A stretch of 64,000 nucleotides of DNA from Pseudomonadota bacterium (GCA_027487515.1 JAIYDL010000007.1:1-64000), one strand, 5' to 3'. Shown: positions 16,718 to 25,743, counted from the first letter of the stretch. Numbers and translations: made by a program. Notes: generated by a model from the letters alone, not told the origin.

Positions 16718-19249
16718 TTAGGAGTCTGACAAAAGTTCTCGAGGTTTGGCCCGCACCGCTCTCCAGGAAGAAAGGAAAATGGTCGCCAGGCAAAGGATGC
16801 TCAAGAGGATGGCGGGATAAAAGACGCGGGCCCAGTCAACGCTCACGGGGAGCTTAAAGACTTCTCTGCCGATGAGCTGAGCAATCAACCAGCCGAGGAA
16901 AAGACCGAGCGACATGGCCGCGAAGAAGAGCGCCCCGAATTCGTAGAGAAGATTCAGGAGGAGCTGCCGCGAAGAAAACCCTAGACTCTTCATGAGGGCC
17001 AGGTCGTAGTACCGACGGTAGACCTGGTCGTGCGAGAGGCCGTAGAGAATGACGAGTCCCACGGCGAGGGAGAGCCAGGAGATGATCTCGATGGCCTGCC
17101 GTGACCGCTCGAAGAGCACCGACAGTTTCGCCACGAGTTCCCCGACGTCGATGAAAGAGATGTTCGGGAACGCCTCGATGGTCTTCCGCTGCAACGAGAG
17201 CTTCACGGGGAGTGGCCCTTGGGGAAGGATCGCCAAGAAGGTCTTCGGTGCGGCGTCGATCTGGCCCGGTTCAATGGTCACGAAGAAGTTGGGATAGAAC
17301 GAGGTCCACTTGATTTCCTTGATGTTCCGTACCACACCGTCAAACGGAACTCCTTGGACGTCGAAGGTAAGGCGATCGCCGAGGCGCACGTTCATCCGTT
17401 CGGACCAGCGCTTTTCAATCGACACGTAGGAGAGCCGTCCCTCCGGTGCACCGCCGGCCGGGAACGGCTCCCCGGAAACGATGCGCTCAGAGTCCGTGAG
17501 GTAGCTCCGGTAGGTGAGGTTCAAGCCGTTGTTCCGAAGCCGCGTGTCCTCGTCCTCCTCCCGGGACCGGAAGTCGAAGTCTTTTTTCTTGCGCTCAAAC
17601 TTCTTGCCGTTGACGGCTTCGAGCCGCGCCCGGATCATCGGTGTGACGAACGCTAACGGGGAGGCGTTTGCTTGTGCGAGCCCCTGGAACGGTTCCAGTT
17701 GTTCTTCCTGAATGTCGAAGATGAAGAGCGAGGGCTTCTTGGCATCGAAGGCGAACTCGGTGAGGATCATTTTATCCAGTTGGAGGATAAGAGAAATGAG
17801 GGTTGCACCCACCGCGAGGGAGAGGAAACTCAAAGTGAGCTTGTGCCCTGAGCGCGTGAGACCTCTGAGCGCCACACCACACTCGATGGTCGGCGTGAGG
17901 AGCCCGTCACCTTGGATGAACCGGCGAAGAAGCCACTGCCCAAGTTTGACGATGGCGGTGGAAACGAGGAACACGAGGATGAGAGAGCCGAAGAAAATAT
18001 TCCCGGTCTTAAACGACCGGGCAAGGTAGCCCGAGAAAATCCAGAGGGCGAAGCCGAAGGGAAGGAAATCAAAGAAACGGAAGCGGCCGAGGGCAAGTTT
18101 CTGCGCCTTGAGCTGGAGTCCCATGGGGGTCCGCAGGAGTCCCAGCAGAAGCGGAGTCAGAATCAAAAGCGAGAGGACGAAGAGGAGTGGGATCTCCCGT
18201 GCCGCACCGAGGAGATTCACTTGAGTTCCGAGGTCTAGGCCGAGGTTCCGCGAAAGCACCGGCGCCAAAAGGCGGTAGATGACAGGAATGAGTAAGAGCT
18301 CCACCGTCATCACGAGAGCGAAGACGGCGCTAAACTGAGCGATGATTCCACCCACGAGCTTGAGCTTCGACAGACCGTAAAGGTTCAGAAGACAGAGGTC
18401 CCGAAGCCGGGCCAAGAGGTGGGACTGGTAGAGGTAGAAGACGCCGACGAGTGAGAGGATGAGACCGATGAGTGCGGCCAGGGCCATGAAGTTGGTGAGA
18501 GTGTTCGTCACCCGGGCGGTCTGGTCGGAGGTATCTTGGGGAAACGTGATCTTAACGGCACTATCGGGGATCGCCGCGTAGACCTCTAGCTTGATCTCCC
18601 GGAGCACTTCCTCGGAAGGATCTACAAGCTTGTAATGGTACGCAAAACTCCCCGTCGCACCGGGCTTCAGGAGTCCCGTTTCTTCGAGTCGATTGAGGGG
18701 GAAATAGATCCTCGGCGCCAATGAAAAACCGCGCAAGCCTTGGGAGGAATCGTGGGTGACAACGCCGGCCGTCGGGAGCGTGAGAGTGCCGATTTTAAGG
18801 GAAACTCCCGCCCCGATCCCCCAGAGATTGCGGAGGTCATCAGAAATAAAAAGACGCTCGCTCTGGAACGGATCGCCGTCAGTCTCAAGCCGCCCGTAGA
18901 ACGGGAACCCTGTTCCCGTGGCGCGAATCTCAACCAAGCGAGAGACCCCGGTGGCAACGTTTGTCACCATGGAGTAGAGATCGATGATCTTGTAATGTCC
19001 GTGGGGGTACTTCAGAAAGATCTTCTGCAGGGCCTCTTGTTCGGCAGGAAAAAGCTCCCGTCGGGCGGAGACCGCCAGATCCGAGGTGAGGAGTTCGTTA
19101 GCACTCTGCCGGAGCTTCTGCTGGACTTCGCTGGAAACCACACTGATCCCGACCAGACCCAAGGTCCCGAGGAGCAGCGTCGTAAATAGGAGGAGGAAGA
19201 AAAACGGATAGCGCTTGAGTTCCTTCCGGAAGAAGAACTTCAGGATCAA
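16718..19249 (-). CDS. ABC transporter permease, FtsX/MacB-like (YbbP type)
   Basis: This 843-residue permease has an N-terminal helix and a large extracytoplasmic domain (about residues 45-245). A first block of three helices (TLTNFMALAALIGLILSLVGVFYLYQ onwards) and central helices (residues 340-480) are followed by a second periplasmic domain and a final FtsX block of three helices. This duplicated FtsX layout fits the YbbP family. The start is TTG with GGAGG six bases upstream and overlaps the ATPase stop by four bases. With the ATPase and the GDSL hydrolase it forms an operon like the ybbA-ybbP-tesA group. Substrate unknown; lipoprotein or lipid handling is the usual guess. Confidence 0.88.
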   Translation of the reverse strand: MILKFFFRKELKRYPFFFLLLFTTLLLGTLGLVGISVVSSEVQQKLRQSANELLTSDLAVSARRELFPAEQEALQKIFLKYPHGHYKIIDLYSMVTNVATGVSRLVEIRATGTGFPFYGRLETDGDPFQSERLFISDDLRNLWGIGAGVSLKIGTLTLPTAGVVTHDSSQGLRGFSLAPRIYFPLNRLEETGLLKPGATGSFAYHYKLVDPSEEVLREIKLEVYAAIPDSAVKITFPQDTSDQTARVTNTLTNFMALAALIGLILSLVGVFYLYQSHLLARLRDLCLLNLYGLSKLKLVGGIIAQFSAVFALVMTVELLLIPVIYRLLAPVLSRNLGLDLGTQVNLLGAAREIPLLFVLSLLILTPLLLGLLRTPMGLQLKAQKLALGRFRFFDFLPFGFALWIFSGYLARSFKTGNIFFGSLILVFLVSTAIVKLGQWLLRRFIQGDGLLTPTIECGVALRGLTRSGHKLTLSFLSLAVGATLISLILQLDKMILTEFAFDAKKPSLFIFDIQEEQLEPFQGLAQANASPLAFVTPMIRARLEAVNGKKFERKKKDFDFRSREEDEDTRLRNNGLNLTYRSYLTDSERIVSGEPFPAGGAPEGRLSYVSIEKRWSERMNVRLGDRLTFDVQGVPFDGVVRNIKEIKWTSFYPNFFVTIEPGQIDAAPKTFLAILPQGPLPVKLSLQRKTIEAFPNISFIDVGELVAKLSVLFERSRQAIEIISWLSLAVGLVILYGLSHDQVYRRYYDLALMKSLGFSSRQLLLNLLYEFGALFFAAMSLGLFLGWLIAQLIGREVFKLPVSVDWARVFYPAILLSILCLATIFLSSWRAVRAKPRELLSDS

Positions 19250-19914
19250 GCCAGGCCTCCGTGCTCGAGGTGCACAACACGGCCGCAGCGTCGGGCGAGT
19301 TCCGGATCGTGCGTCACTAAAACCAGGGTCGTGCCAGTGGCCTCGACCATCCGGAAGAGAAGGTCCATCACTTTTTCTCCCGTTTCTTCGTCGAGGTTAC
19401 CGCTCGGCTCATCGGCGAAGAGGATCGACGGGTTGATCGCAAGTGCCCGAGCGATGGCGACCCGTTGGCTTTCTCCCCCTGAGAGTTGAGAGGGAAGGTG
19501 ATGACTGCGGTGAGAAAGGCCCACCGCCTCAAGAAGGGAGCGCGCCGTTTCGCTCGCCCTAGGCCTCCGAAGGAGCTCGAGCGGAAGAAGAACGTTCTCC
19601 AGCGCTGTGAGGGTGGAGACGAGGTGAAACTGCTGAAACACGATACCCATGTTGGCCGCACGAAACTGGGTGAGTTCTCCCTCGTCCATGCTGGTGATGT
19701 TTCGGTTCGCGATGGTGATGGTCCCCGCGTCCGCTTGGTCAAGGCCCGCGAGGAGGGACAGCAGCGTGGACTTCCCGGATCCGGACTTGCCCACGAGAGC
19801 GACCGTCTCCCCTTTCTGGATCTGGAGACTCACTCCCCTCAGCACCTCGACGCGAGCGTCTCCGGGCCCGTATCCCTTGCGAAGATTTTCCACGACGACG
19901 GTGAGCTCACTCAT
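19246..19914 (-). CDS. ABC transporter ATP-binding protein (YbbA/LolD-like)
   Basis: This 222-residue ATPase has Walker A (ALVGKSGSGKSTLL), Q-loop (GIVFQQFHLVSTLT), signature (LSGGESQRVAIARAL), Walker B (ILFADEPSGNLD) and H-loop (LVLVTHDPELA). The sequence class is the MacB/LolD/YbbA group that partners FtsX-type permeases. The ATG overlaps the stop of the GDSL hydrolase gene by four bases (ATGA), and its own end overlaps the permease start by four bases, so all three are translationally coupled. Confidence 0.95.
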   Translation of the reverse strand: MSELTVVVENLRKGYGPGDARVEVLRGVSLQIQKGETVALVGKSGSGKSTLLSLLAGLDQADAGTITIANRNITSMDEGELTQFRAANMGIVFQQFHLVSTLTALENVLLPLELLRRPRASETARSLLEAVGLSHRSHHLPSQLSGGESQRVAIARALAINPSILFADEPSGNLDEETGEKVMDLLFRMVEATGTTLVLVTHDPELARRCGRVVHLEHGGLA

Positions 19915-20504
19915 AAAACACGCTCGAGGACTTTCAGCACGTTTTGCGAGATCCGCTCATAGCCCTTGCGGTTGGGATGGATTCCATCCGGGAGGTTGTA
20001 CTCGGGTCTTCCCCCGACACCTTCGAGGAGAAAAGGGATGAGCTTTACGTCGTACTTTTTGGCCAAGCGAGGAAAGATCCGCTCGAACTCACTCCGGTAG
20101 GGTTCACCCATGTTCGTTGGAACTTTCATCCCTGCGAGGATCACCGTGATCTTCCGCTCCTGGGCCTTGGCGATGACTCCGGCCAGATTTTTTTCTGTCT
20201 GGGTCGGGTTGAACCCTCGTAGTCCATCGTTGGCCCCGAGCGCGAGCACCATCACATCGGGCTTCGCCTTCAAGTACCAGTCGAGCCGTTTCAGACCACT
20301 GGCAGAGGTGGCGCCACTCACTCCCCCATTGATGACCCTGATGTCTTTGCGATTTTTCTTAAGCTCGCGTTCCACGATCGAGGGATACGAGTCCTCTTTC
20401 GAAAGCTGGTAGCCTTCGGTGAGGGAGTCTCCCAGGAAGAGGACGGTCTGTGAATACGCAGACCAGGAAACCACGAGGAGAAGAAGGAACAGCTTGGGAT
20501 TCAT
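19911..20504 (-). CDS. tesA: GDSL arylesterase/lysophospholipase (TesA-like), exported
   Basis: This 197-residue SGNH hydrolase has a signal peptide (MNPKLFLLLLVVSWSAYS-Q). Block I is FLGDSLTEGYQL with the catalytic serine, block II carries the glycine (INGGVSGATSASG), block III is ALGANDGLRG and block V is LPDGIHPNRKGY with the catalytic Asp and His. TesA homologues cut thioesters, lysophospholipids and aryl esters in the periplasm. It is coupled to the ABC ATPase and permease downstream, which resembles the conserved tesA-ybbA-ybbP neighbourhood, although here all are on one strand. Confidence 0.93.
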   Translation of the reverse strand: MNPKLFLLLLVVSWSAYSQTVLFLGDSLTEGYQLSKEDSYPSIVERELKKNRKDIRVINGGVSGATSASGLKRLDWYLKAKPDVMVLALGANDGLRGFNPTQTEKNLAGVIAKAQERKITVILAGMKVPTNMGEPYRSEFERIFPRLAKKYDVKLIPFLLEGVGGRPEYNLPDGIHPNRKGYERISQNVLKVLERVL

Positions 20505-20505
20505 G

Positions 20506-20946
20506 TCAAACTCCGAAGAAAGCTTTGTAGCGGCGAGGTCTCACCGCGAACACCATCCAAAGGAAAGGCTTCATCAACGGCGCCAGAAGTGCCGGGGAAC
20601 AATCGTAAGTGATGTCGTCGACGATCCTGCAAGAGTCACCGGTGACCGTGTCAACACGGTGATGATGCCTCCAGTAACTCAAGGGCCAGGGGAGGGTCCG
20701 CCCTTCGTCCACGAAGGACCACCCGGCCTGCGTCGTTTCTTCGGCCGTGATGAGACTCACCCACTTCTGCCGGAGGAACGGAGGACCGAGCAGTATGTGC
20801 ACCTCGTTTCCCTTGAGGCACCCGTCGAAGCGCTCGAGGCGGAATGGGATGAGTCCCGGAGCTAGCTGAACGAAGAGCTCCTCCGTAAAACCAGCGCGGA
20901 CGTCTGCGACGGACCTTGGGATGGTCGTTTCAAAAAAGATTTTCAT
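20506..20946 (-). CDS. SRPBCC (START-like) ligand-binding fold protein
   Basis: This 146-residue protein begins MKIFFETTIPRSVADVRAGF and continues with an alternating strand pattern (GPPFLRQKWVSLITAEE, CRIVDDITYDC) and a C-terminal helix (FLWMVFAVRPRRYKAFFG). This is the usual shape of SRPBCC/polyketide-cyclase-like proteins that bind hydrophobic ligands. Its start overlaps the stop of the coiled-coil gene upstream by four bases, and the TesA gene begins one base after its stop, so it belongs to the same operon. Its precise role is unknown; the lipid-related neighbours fit a lipid-binding role. Confidence 0.65.
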   Translation of the reverse strand: MKIFFETTIPRSVADVRAGFTEELFVQLAPGLIPFRLERFDGCLKGNEVHILLGPPFLRQKWVSLITAEETTQAGWSFVDEGRTLPWPLSYWRHHHRVDTVTGDSCRIVDDITYDCSPALLAPLMKPFLWMVFAVRPRRYKAFFGV

Positions 20947-21197
20947 TTCGCCTTCTTCAGTTCGTCCACGTCCTTTCGGACGGTCTGGAGCTCAGTCCGC
21001 AAAGCCATGATCTCGCCGTGAAGCTTGTTGATTTCCTTGACCATACTGTCGATGCGCTCGAGCTGGTTCATCCCCTGCCCGGACTCGTTTTTGTAGAACC
21101 GCTGATCATCCGGCTTGAGGGTATCGTACCGGTCATACCGAATCGTCTGGCCCAGGGCCCCGAAGGAGAGCAGCAAGGCAAGGAGGGAAAAATTCAT
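20943..21197 (-). CDS. Small exported coiled-coil protein
   Basis: This 84-residue protein has a signal peptide (MNFSLLALLLSFGALG-Q) and a C-terminal heptad-rich helix (RIDSMVKEINKLHGEIMALR...), predicted to form a coiled coil in the periplasm. It is the first gene of the operon leading to the SRPBCC protein, TesA, ABC ATPase and permease, with a four-base overlap. Function unknown; it could be a structural or adaptor partner of the ABC transporter. Confidence 0.7.
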   Translation of the reverse strand: MNFSLLALLLSFGALGQTIRYDRYDTLKPDDQRFYKNESGQGMNQLERIDSMVKEINKLHGEIMALRTELQTVRKDVDELKKAK

Positions 21198-21273
21198 GAG
21201 CAGACCCCTTATGGAATTTCAGGTTCTATTCTCACTCCGAGGAAGGGCAGAAGGCAAGAGGAGCCTAAGGCCG

Positions 21274-22269
21274 TCAAACGCTTTTGGCAGGAGGATCACT
21301 GCGTCGTCGAGGTAAAGCTCGCTCAAAGAAGAACCCCAACCCGTAAATGAAGACAATGAAGTAGTGAAGAAAGGCGACGAGAGGAATCAGCCCGGAGCGC
21401 TTGGCCTTTGTCCCCGCCGCGATGCTCGCGAAAAGGATGATGCTCACGTACATGCGGGCCAGGTACAAGAAGAGGGGCCCATCGATGAGGACGATGAGGT
21501 GGAGAAGGACAAATACCGGTGGAAGCCAGAAGGCACCGTTGCCCCTACCTGCTCCCTCTTTCATCATCCGCGAGCGGTAGTAACCGGCGTAGAAAGTGGG
21601 TCGGAGAAGCTGCAGGAGCCTCGTGCGGCGGTGGTGCCCCACGCGCAGCCGTGGGTGATAGAAAAGCCGCCGCTGCTCTGCCGCGAGCTGCTGTAAGAAC
21701 CTGGTTTCTTCTCCCCGGAGATAATCCTCCGGAAACAAAACCGTTCCAATCGCCGAACGACGGACCCAAAGGTTGCAGCTGGTGAGGATCTGGTCATCTG
21801 CGGGCCTTAGCTTCGTTCCGAGGGGTTTATGTCGGCCACAGGTGCGTCCTGTGCAGAAGGGAGACGAGAGGCTCATCGCAAGAGCGGTTGCAAGAGCATT
21901 CATCCCTTCCACCGCCTCATCCGGTCCCCCTAGAACGTCGATCTTCTCCTCCTTCAAAAGAGGCAGAACGATCTCCCAGTACCCGGGCAGTACCAGGGCG
22001 TCGTCGTCGATGAAAAAGATCCAGTCCCCCGAGGCCTCGCGGAGAGCACGGTTCCGCGCCTTCCCCGGTGCGAGTTTGCCCTCAGCCTCGAGGAAGACCA
22101 CGTGATCCGTGAGGAGCCGCGCCTTGGCTCGCAGCTCGGTCGATAACACCTCACCGTTCCCAAGGAGAATGAGCTGCCAGTCAGGAAATCCCGGGCGAAG
22201 GGAGTCGAGACATTTCGATAGCAGTTCTTCCCGACCATGGGTTACAATAATCGCTGTAAAGACAAACAC
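21274..22269 (-). CDS. Family 2 glycosyltransferase with C-terminal membrane helices
   Basis: This 331-residue protein has a GT-A domain: VFTAIIVTHGREELLSKCLDSL at the start, then the metal-binding aspartates in DWIFFIDDDALVLPG and an acceptor-side region around LRGEETRFLQQL. The last 100 residues contain about three hydrophobic segments, so it is membrane bound. It is likely to add sugars to a surface polysaccharide or lipid. The start is GTG with AGGA five bases upstream. It is transcribed divergently from the HprK-like kinase gene, and their starts lie only about 10 bases apart. Confidence 0.85.
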   Translation of the reverse strand: MFVFTAIIVTHGREELLSKCLDSLRPGFPDWQLILLGNGEVLSTELRAKARLLTDHVVFLEAEGKLAPGKARNRALREASGDWIFFIDDDALVLPGYWEIVLPLLKEEKIDVLGGPDEAVEGMNALATALAMSLSSPFCTGRTCGRHKPLGTKLRPADDQILTSCNLWVRRSAIGTVLFPEDYLRGEETRFLQQLAAEQRRLFYHPRLRVGHHRRTRLLQLLRPTFYAGYYRSRMMKEGAGRGNGAFWLPPVFVLLHLIVLIDGPLFLYLARMYVSIILFASIAAGTKAKRSGLIPLVAFLHYFIVFIYGLGFFFERALPRRRSDPPAKSV

Positions 22270-22279
22270 GAGGGTCCTT

Positions 22280-23284
22280 TTGCTTCGGCTGAACTTTCAT
22301 CATCATAGCATTCTCATCAGATGCCGTGAAAGCTCCGTGATCGAAAAACTCCGTGAGGAGTTTCATTTTTTCGTCACCGAGGTCAATGGCCCCACCGCGG
22401 TCGAGATAGACCTCGAGTTAGGAACTCCGTCGTCCCCCCCGGCGCTCGTGGCCGTGAAACTCCTTGAACACGCCGTGATCTACCGCCAGGGCCGTGTGAA
22501 GTACGTGGACTACTTCGGGGATGCGTTACTGGTGCACGACGAGGCCCAGGGAAAGGTCAGGATCTCAACCCCAAGCCCCGAGCGTCTTTACGAACTGGCC
22601 TTCCTCACGGTTCACTCATTCCTTGGTCAGGAATTAGAGCACCGGGGCTTCGCCCGAATCCACGCCCTCGCCGTTTCCTGTTCTGGCCGCAACGCCGTCG
22701 TGATGCTCCCCTCAAAAGGTGGTAAGAGCACGCTCCTCACCCATCTGTTAGAAGATCCTGAGATTCGAATCATCTCGGATGACATGCCCCTCTGTGACCG
22801 ACGAGGTAGGATGCACCCGTTCCCATCTAAGATTAGCCTCTCTTCTCCCCCGTCGAGCGGACTCCTGGCCACGCTTTCCTGGCGCGAGTTCCACCGGTAC
22901 CACTACCCCACGAAATTCACCGCGAGTCTCTCGCAGCTCAAAGAGCGACTGGACCCTCAATCTCAGAACAACAGAACGCTCCTCATCGCGGGCTTCCGCC
23001 TCTCCTCTGGTCCTGGACGCCTGTCGGCCGTGTCTCGCTGGCAGATGCTGGGTCCGCTGCTGGAGCACATGGTGATCGGTATGGGACTTCCGCAGATCAT
23101 TGAACTTTTTCTTGCCTTCCGGCCCAGGGATCTGTGGAAACTCCTGGTGCACTTCCTTCTGCGTTCTCAGTGCGCAGCTGCATTGCTCTGGCGCTCAAGA
23201 TGCTTCCACCTCCACCTAGGCCCGGACCGGGCGGAAAACGCGAACCTCATTCGGGAGCTCTTGCATGATCCGCAAGACAACTAA
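22280..23284 (+). CDS. HprK-like P-loop kinase of a surface-glycan cluster
   Basis: The product resembles the HprK-related kinase proteins found in exopolysaccharide and exosortase gene clusters. It has an N-terminal beta-rich domain (HSILIRCRESSVIEKLREEF) and a P-loop (VVMLPSKGGKSTLLTHLL) followed by IISDDMPLC, which fits the HPr-kinase Walker A and acidic motif. I chose TTG at 22280 because AGGG lies five bases upstream and the strand just after it (LRLNFHHHSILI) fits the family start. The GTG at 22337 is a shorter option, and the open frame also extends upstream inside the divergent GT2 gene. It overlaps the TMTC-like gene by 20 bases. The role in glycan assembly is inferred. Confidence 0.7.
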   Translation: MLRLNFHHHSILIRCRESSVIEKLREEFHFFVTEVNGPTAVEIDLELGTPSSPPALVAVKLLEHAVIYRQGRVKYVDYFGDALLVHDEAQGKVRISTPSPERLYELAFLTVHSFLGQELEHRGFARIHALAVSCSGRNAVVMLPSKGGKSTLLTHLLEDPEIRIISDDMPLCDRRGRMHPFPSKISLSSPPSSGLLATLSWREFHRYHYPTKFTASLSQLKERLDPQSQNNRTLLIAGFRLSSGPGRLSAVSRWQMLGPLLEHMVIGMGLPQIIELFLAFRPRDLWKLLVHFLLRSQCAAALLWRSRCFHLHLGPDRAENANLIRELLHDPQDN

Positions 23285-25016
23285 ATCCCTGTTGGTGATC
23301 GGACCCTTTTTCTTCCTCATCCTCCTGTACTGGCCGGCCTTGACCGGGACACCCATTTGGGATGACAGCACGTTCTGGTTTGACGATCCCGTGATGGGGG
23401 CCTCGATGGCCTACGGGAGCATTTGGCGGGACTTCGCTTGGCCACTTTCCGTGTCGGTTCAAAAAGTGCTCCTCTCGATCTTCCAACGCCACTACCTTTG
23501 GTATCACCTCGTCTCCCTCTGCCTTCACCTCTTCAACAGCTTCTTGGTCTACCGCCTCGGCGTGGTGCTGCGCCTTCGGTACCCGGTTCTCCTGTTCCTT
23601 GCGTTCCTGCTTCATCCGGCGGCGGTCATCACGACGGCGTGGATGATTCAACTGAAAACTCTCCTTTGCTTTTCCTTTGCTCTCGGAGCACTCCTTGCGT
23701 TTTTGAAGGGGGAAGATGATCGACGGTGGATTGTTTTTTCGTGGGTTCTTTTCGCGGCTTCGGTCGCATCGAAGTCAGCTTCTATCACTCTTCCCTTGGT
23801 CATCCTGGGGATCAGTTGGTACAAGCACCGGTGGCGCCGATCTCTGCTCGTGTTGCCATTTTTCTTCATCGCTGCCTGGGGATCGGGCCGGGTCCTTAAG
23901 TCATCGATCACGGCCGAAGGGACGATGAAGGCCTCTCAGATGACGAAGTTGAAGGTCACCACTTCAGAGGATAAGAAAGATGATCTTGGGCCGCGGCCTG
24001 AAGTCGTGTCGAAGCCTGAGGTCGCACCGAAACCTGAAGTCGTGCCGAAGCCTGAGGTCGCACCGAAACCTGAGGTCGTGCCGAAGCCTGAGGTCGTGCC
24101 GAAGCCTGAGGTCGCACTGAAATCTGAAGTCGTGCCGAAGCCTGAGGTCGTGCTAAAACCTGAAGTCATACCGAAGCCTGAAGCGACTCCGAAGACAAAA
24201 ATTATTACCGGGACAGAGAAGACTCAGAACACTGAAGTTTTACCAGGCACAGAGCAAACTCGATCATTGCCTGAGTTTAAAGAAATTCCGGGCCCAGATA
24301 GGAGTGAACACTCAGCTCCGCCCACAAACGATTCTGGTACGCCCACTGGCGCCCCTTACTCCCTCCCCTGGGCCTTCGACGTTGAGCTGGTTGCGCAGAC
24401 CCTGAACTACTACTTTTGGCAAGTGCTCCTCCCGATCCACAACGAACCCGTGAAAGGACCAAATTTCCAGCGGGCACAGGCGATGGAGTTGGTTCACGTC
24501 ATCTTCCTCATTCTCCTCATGATCACCCTCTGGGGAAGCCTTGAACTGGGCCTTCTCTTGGCGGCCCATGTCCTGCTCCTCCCTTTCCTAGGTCTTATCC
24601 CGGCCCCCTTCATGAATGTCACTTGGGTCAGTGACCAACACCTTTACTTAGCACTCCCTGCCCTCCTGGGTTTCTGGCTCCTTCTCATCGACCGGTTCAT
24701 GGATCCGCGAATCCTCGTGGTGCCAGTCGCCGTGATCGCTCTCTTCACCTGGCGCAGCCAAGTCGCGACGAGCTACTACCGGAATAATCTCACGTTCTAC
24801 GAAGCCTCTCTCGATTACAACCCCATCAATCTTCCGATCGCCTACAATCTCTCCATCCTTTGGCTGTCGATGGGCGAGCTTGAGAAAGCGAAAGAAAAAC
24901 TCGAGTTCATCTACGAGCTCGGAAAAGAGGACCGATTGGTGCGAGAAAACGTCTACTACCCACTTTTCGTGGATCTGTATTTTCGGCTCCAAGATGCTTC
25001 AAAGGACAAGCCGTGA
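23265..25016 (+). CDS. TMTC-like multi-pass membrane glycosyltransferase with KPEV repeat
   Basis: This 583-residue protein resembles the TMTC/PMT-like (GT-C) membrane proteins. After a first helix comes a WDD acidic motif (GTPIWDDSTFWFDD). HLVSLCLHLFNSFLVYRL, HPAAVITTAWMIQLKTLL and ASVASKSASITLP follow in the family's order, with about ten hydrophobic segments in total. A hydrophilic insert (about residues 225-365) contains eleven near-perfect KPEVxP hexapeptides. The C-terminus has one TPR-like helix pair (LPIAYNLSILWLSMGELEKAKEKL). It sits in an overlapping cluster with the HprK-like kinase upstream and the epimerase downstream, so it probably modifies surface glycans or proteins. Activity and substrate are inferred. 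Confidence 0.8.
   Translation: MIRKTTKSLLVIGPFFFLILLYWPALTGTPIWDDSTFWFDDPVMGASMAYGSIWRDFAWPLSVSVQKVLLSIFQRHYLWYHLVSLCLHLFNSFLVYRLGVVLRLRYPVLLFLAFLLHPAAVITTAWMIQLKTLLCFSFALGALLAFLKGEDDRRWIVFSWVLFAASVASKSASITLPLVILGISWYKHRWRRSLLVLPFFFIAAWGSGRVLKSSITAEGTMKASQMTKLKVTTSEDKKDDLGPRPEVVSKPEVAPKPEVVPKPEVAPKPEVVPKPEVVPKPEVALKSEVVPKPEVVLKPEVIPKPEATPKTKIITGTEKTQNTEVLPGTEQTRSLPEFKEIPGPDRSEHSAPPTNDSGTPTGAPYSLPWAFDVELVAQTLNYYFWQVLLPIHNEPVKGPNFQRAQAMELVHVIFLILLMITLWGSLELGLLLAAHVLLLPFLGLIPAPFMNVTWVSDQHLYLALPALLGFWLLLIDRFMDPRILVVPVAVIALFTWRSQVATSYYRNNLTFYEASLDYNPINLPIAYNLSILWLSMGELEKAKEKLEFIYELGKEDRLVRENVYYPLFVDLYFRLQDASKDKP
23994..24191 (+). repeat. Eleven tandem 18-base units encoding KPEVxP hexapeptides
   Basis: Eleven in-frame 18-base units encode R/K-P-E-V-(V/A/I)-(P/S/L) with only a few substitutions (one KSEV, one KPEA). 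The units alternate between gtcgtgccgaag and gtcgcaccgaaa endings, which suggests expansion by slipped or unequal copying. It lies in the extramembrane insert of the TMTC-like protein and should form an extended proline-rich rod of alternating charge. Confidence 0.95.
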
Positions 25017-25729
25017 AAGTGAGCATCTTGGGCCTCGGTTGGTACGGAGCTCCCTTGGCGCAAAAGCTCGTGGGTAGCGGATACTGTGTCTCTGGAACCT
25101 CACGGACAGAAGAGAAGTGCCGTCACCTCGAGGGGCTCGGAATCAACGCCGAAACGCTGGCCTACCCAGATCTGCCCTCGCCTTCTCTCCTGGCCCAGGA
25201 CATCGTCATCTTGAACGTGCCTCCTTTCGCAGATCAATTAGAGTGGTTTAAACGCTGGACCTGGGATCTCCAGACCTGGGTCATCTTCGTGAGCTCCACC
25301 TCCGTGTACCCCGTGCCAGAGTCTCAAAGTGGAAAACTTCTGCAAGAGCAGGAAGAGTGGGTTTCGCGCACTTTCCCCCATTGGACTATCCTGCGTTTTG
25401 GAGGGCTCCTCGGTGGCACTCGCCATCCAGGAAAGCACCTCGCAGGCCGAAAGAATCTTCCGGGAGGGAACTGGCCCGTCAACTTGATCCACCTCGAGGA
25501 CGCCCTGGCCGCCACCCTCGCCGTCATTGAGGCGAAGGCCGAGGGGAAGATTTTCCACGTCGTCTCTGACCAGCACCCGACTCGGCGCGAGTTTTACACC
25601 GACTACTGCCTCCGCCACGGACTATCCCTTCCTGAGTTCGATCAAACCGACACTTCGTCCGGCGAAATCGTCCCGAACGATGACCTGCGCCAGATCTACA
25701 CTCCGACCCATCCACTCAGCGAGTCTTAA
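25013..25729 (+). CDS. NAD(P)-dependent epimerase/dehydratase-like protein (YeeZ type)
   Basis: This 238-residue extended-SDR-like protein starts with a Rossmann motif (VSILGLGWYGAPLAQKL), then has VIFVSSTSVYP in the active-site strand and LRFGGLLGG with the substrate region. The short length and GLGWxGxPLA start resemble the YeeZ group of NAD-epimerase relatives rather than classical GalE. The start is GTG overlapping the TMTC-like stop by four bases (GTGA), so it is coupled to the glycan cluster. A catalytic YxxxK is not clear, so activity may differ from classical SDR enzymes. Confidence 0.78.
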   Translation: MKVSILGLGWYGAPLAQKLVGSGYCVSGTSRTEEKCRHLEGLGINAETLAYPDLPSPSLLAQDIVILNVPPFADQLEWFKRWTWDLQTWVIFVSSTSVYPVPESQSGKLLQEQEEWVSRTFPHWTILRFGGLLGGTRHPGKHLAGRKNLPGGNWPVNLIHLEDALAATLAVIEAKAEGKIFHVVSDQHPTRREFYTDYCLRHGLSLPEFDQTDTSSGEIVPNDDLRQIYTPTHPLSES

Positions 25730-25743
25730 GCGGAGCAAGCACC

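Noticed and set aside
23936-24169. Minus-strand TSGFGTTSGF repeat peptide
   Set aside because: It is the antisense of the KPEV repeat and has no independent start support.
23994-24191. CRISPR or phage repeat
   Set aside because: The 18-base units are in-frame coding repeats with no spacers.
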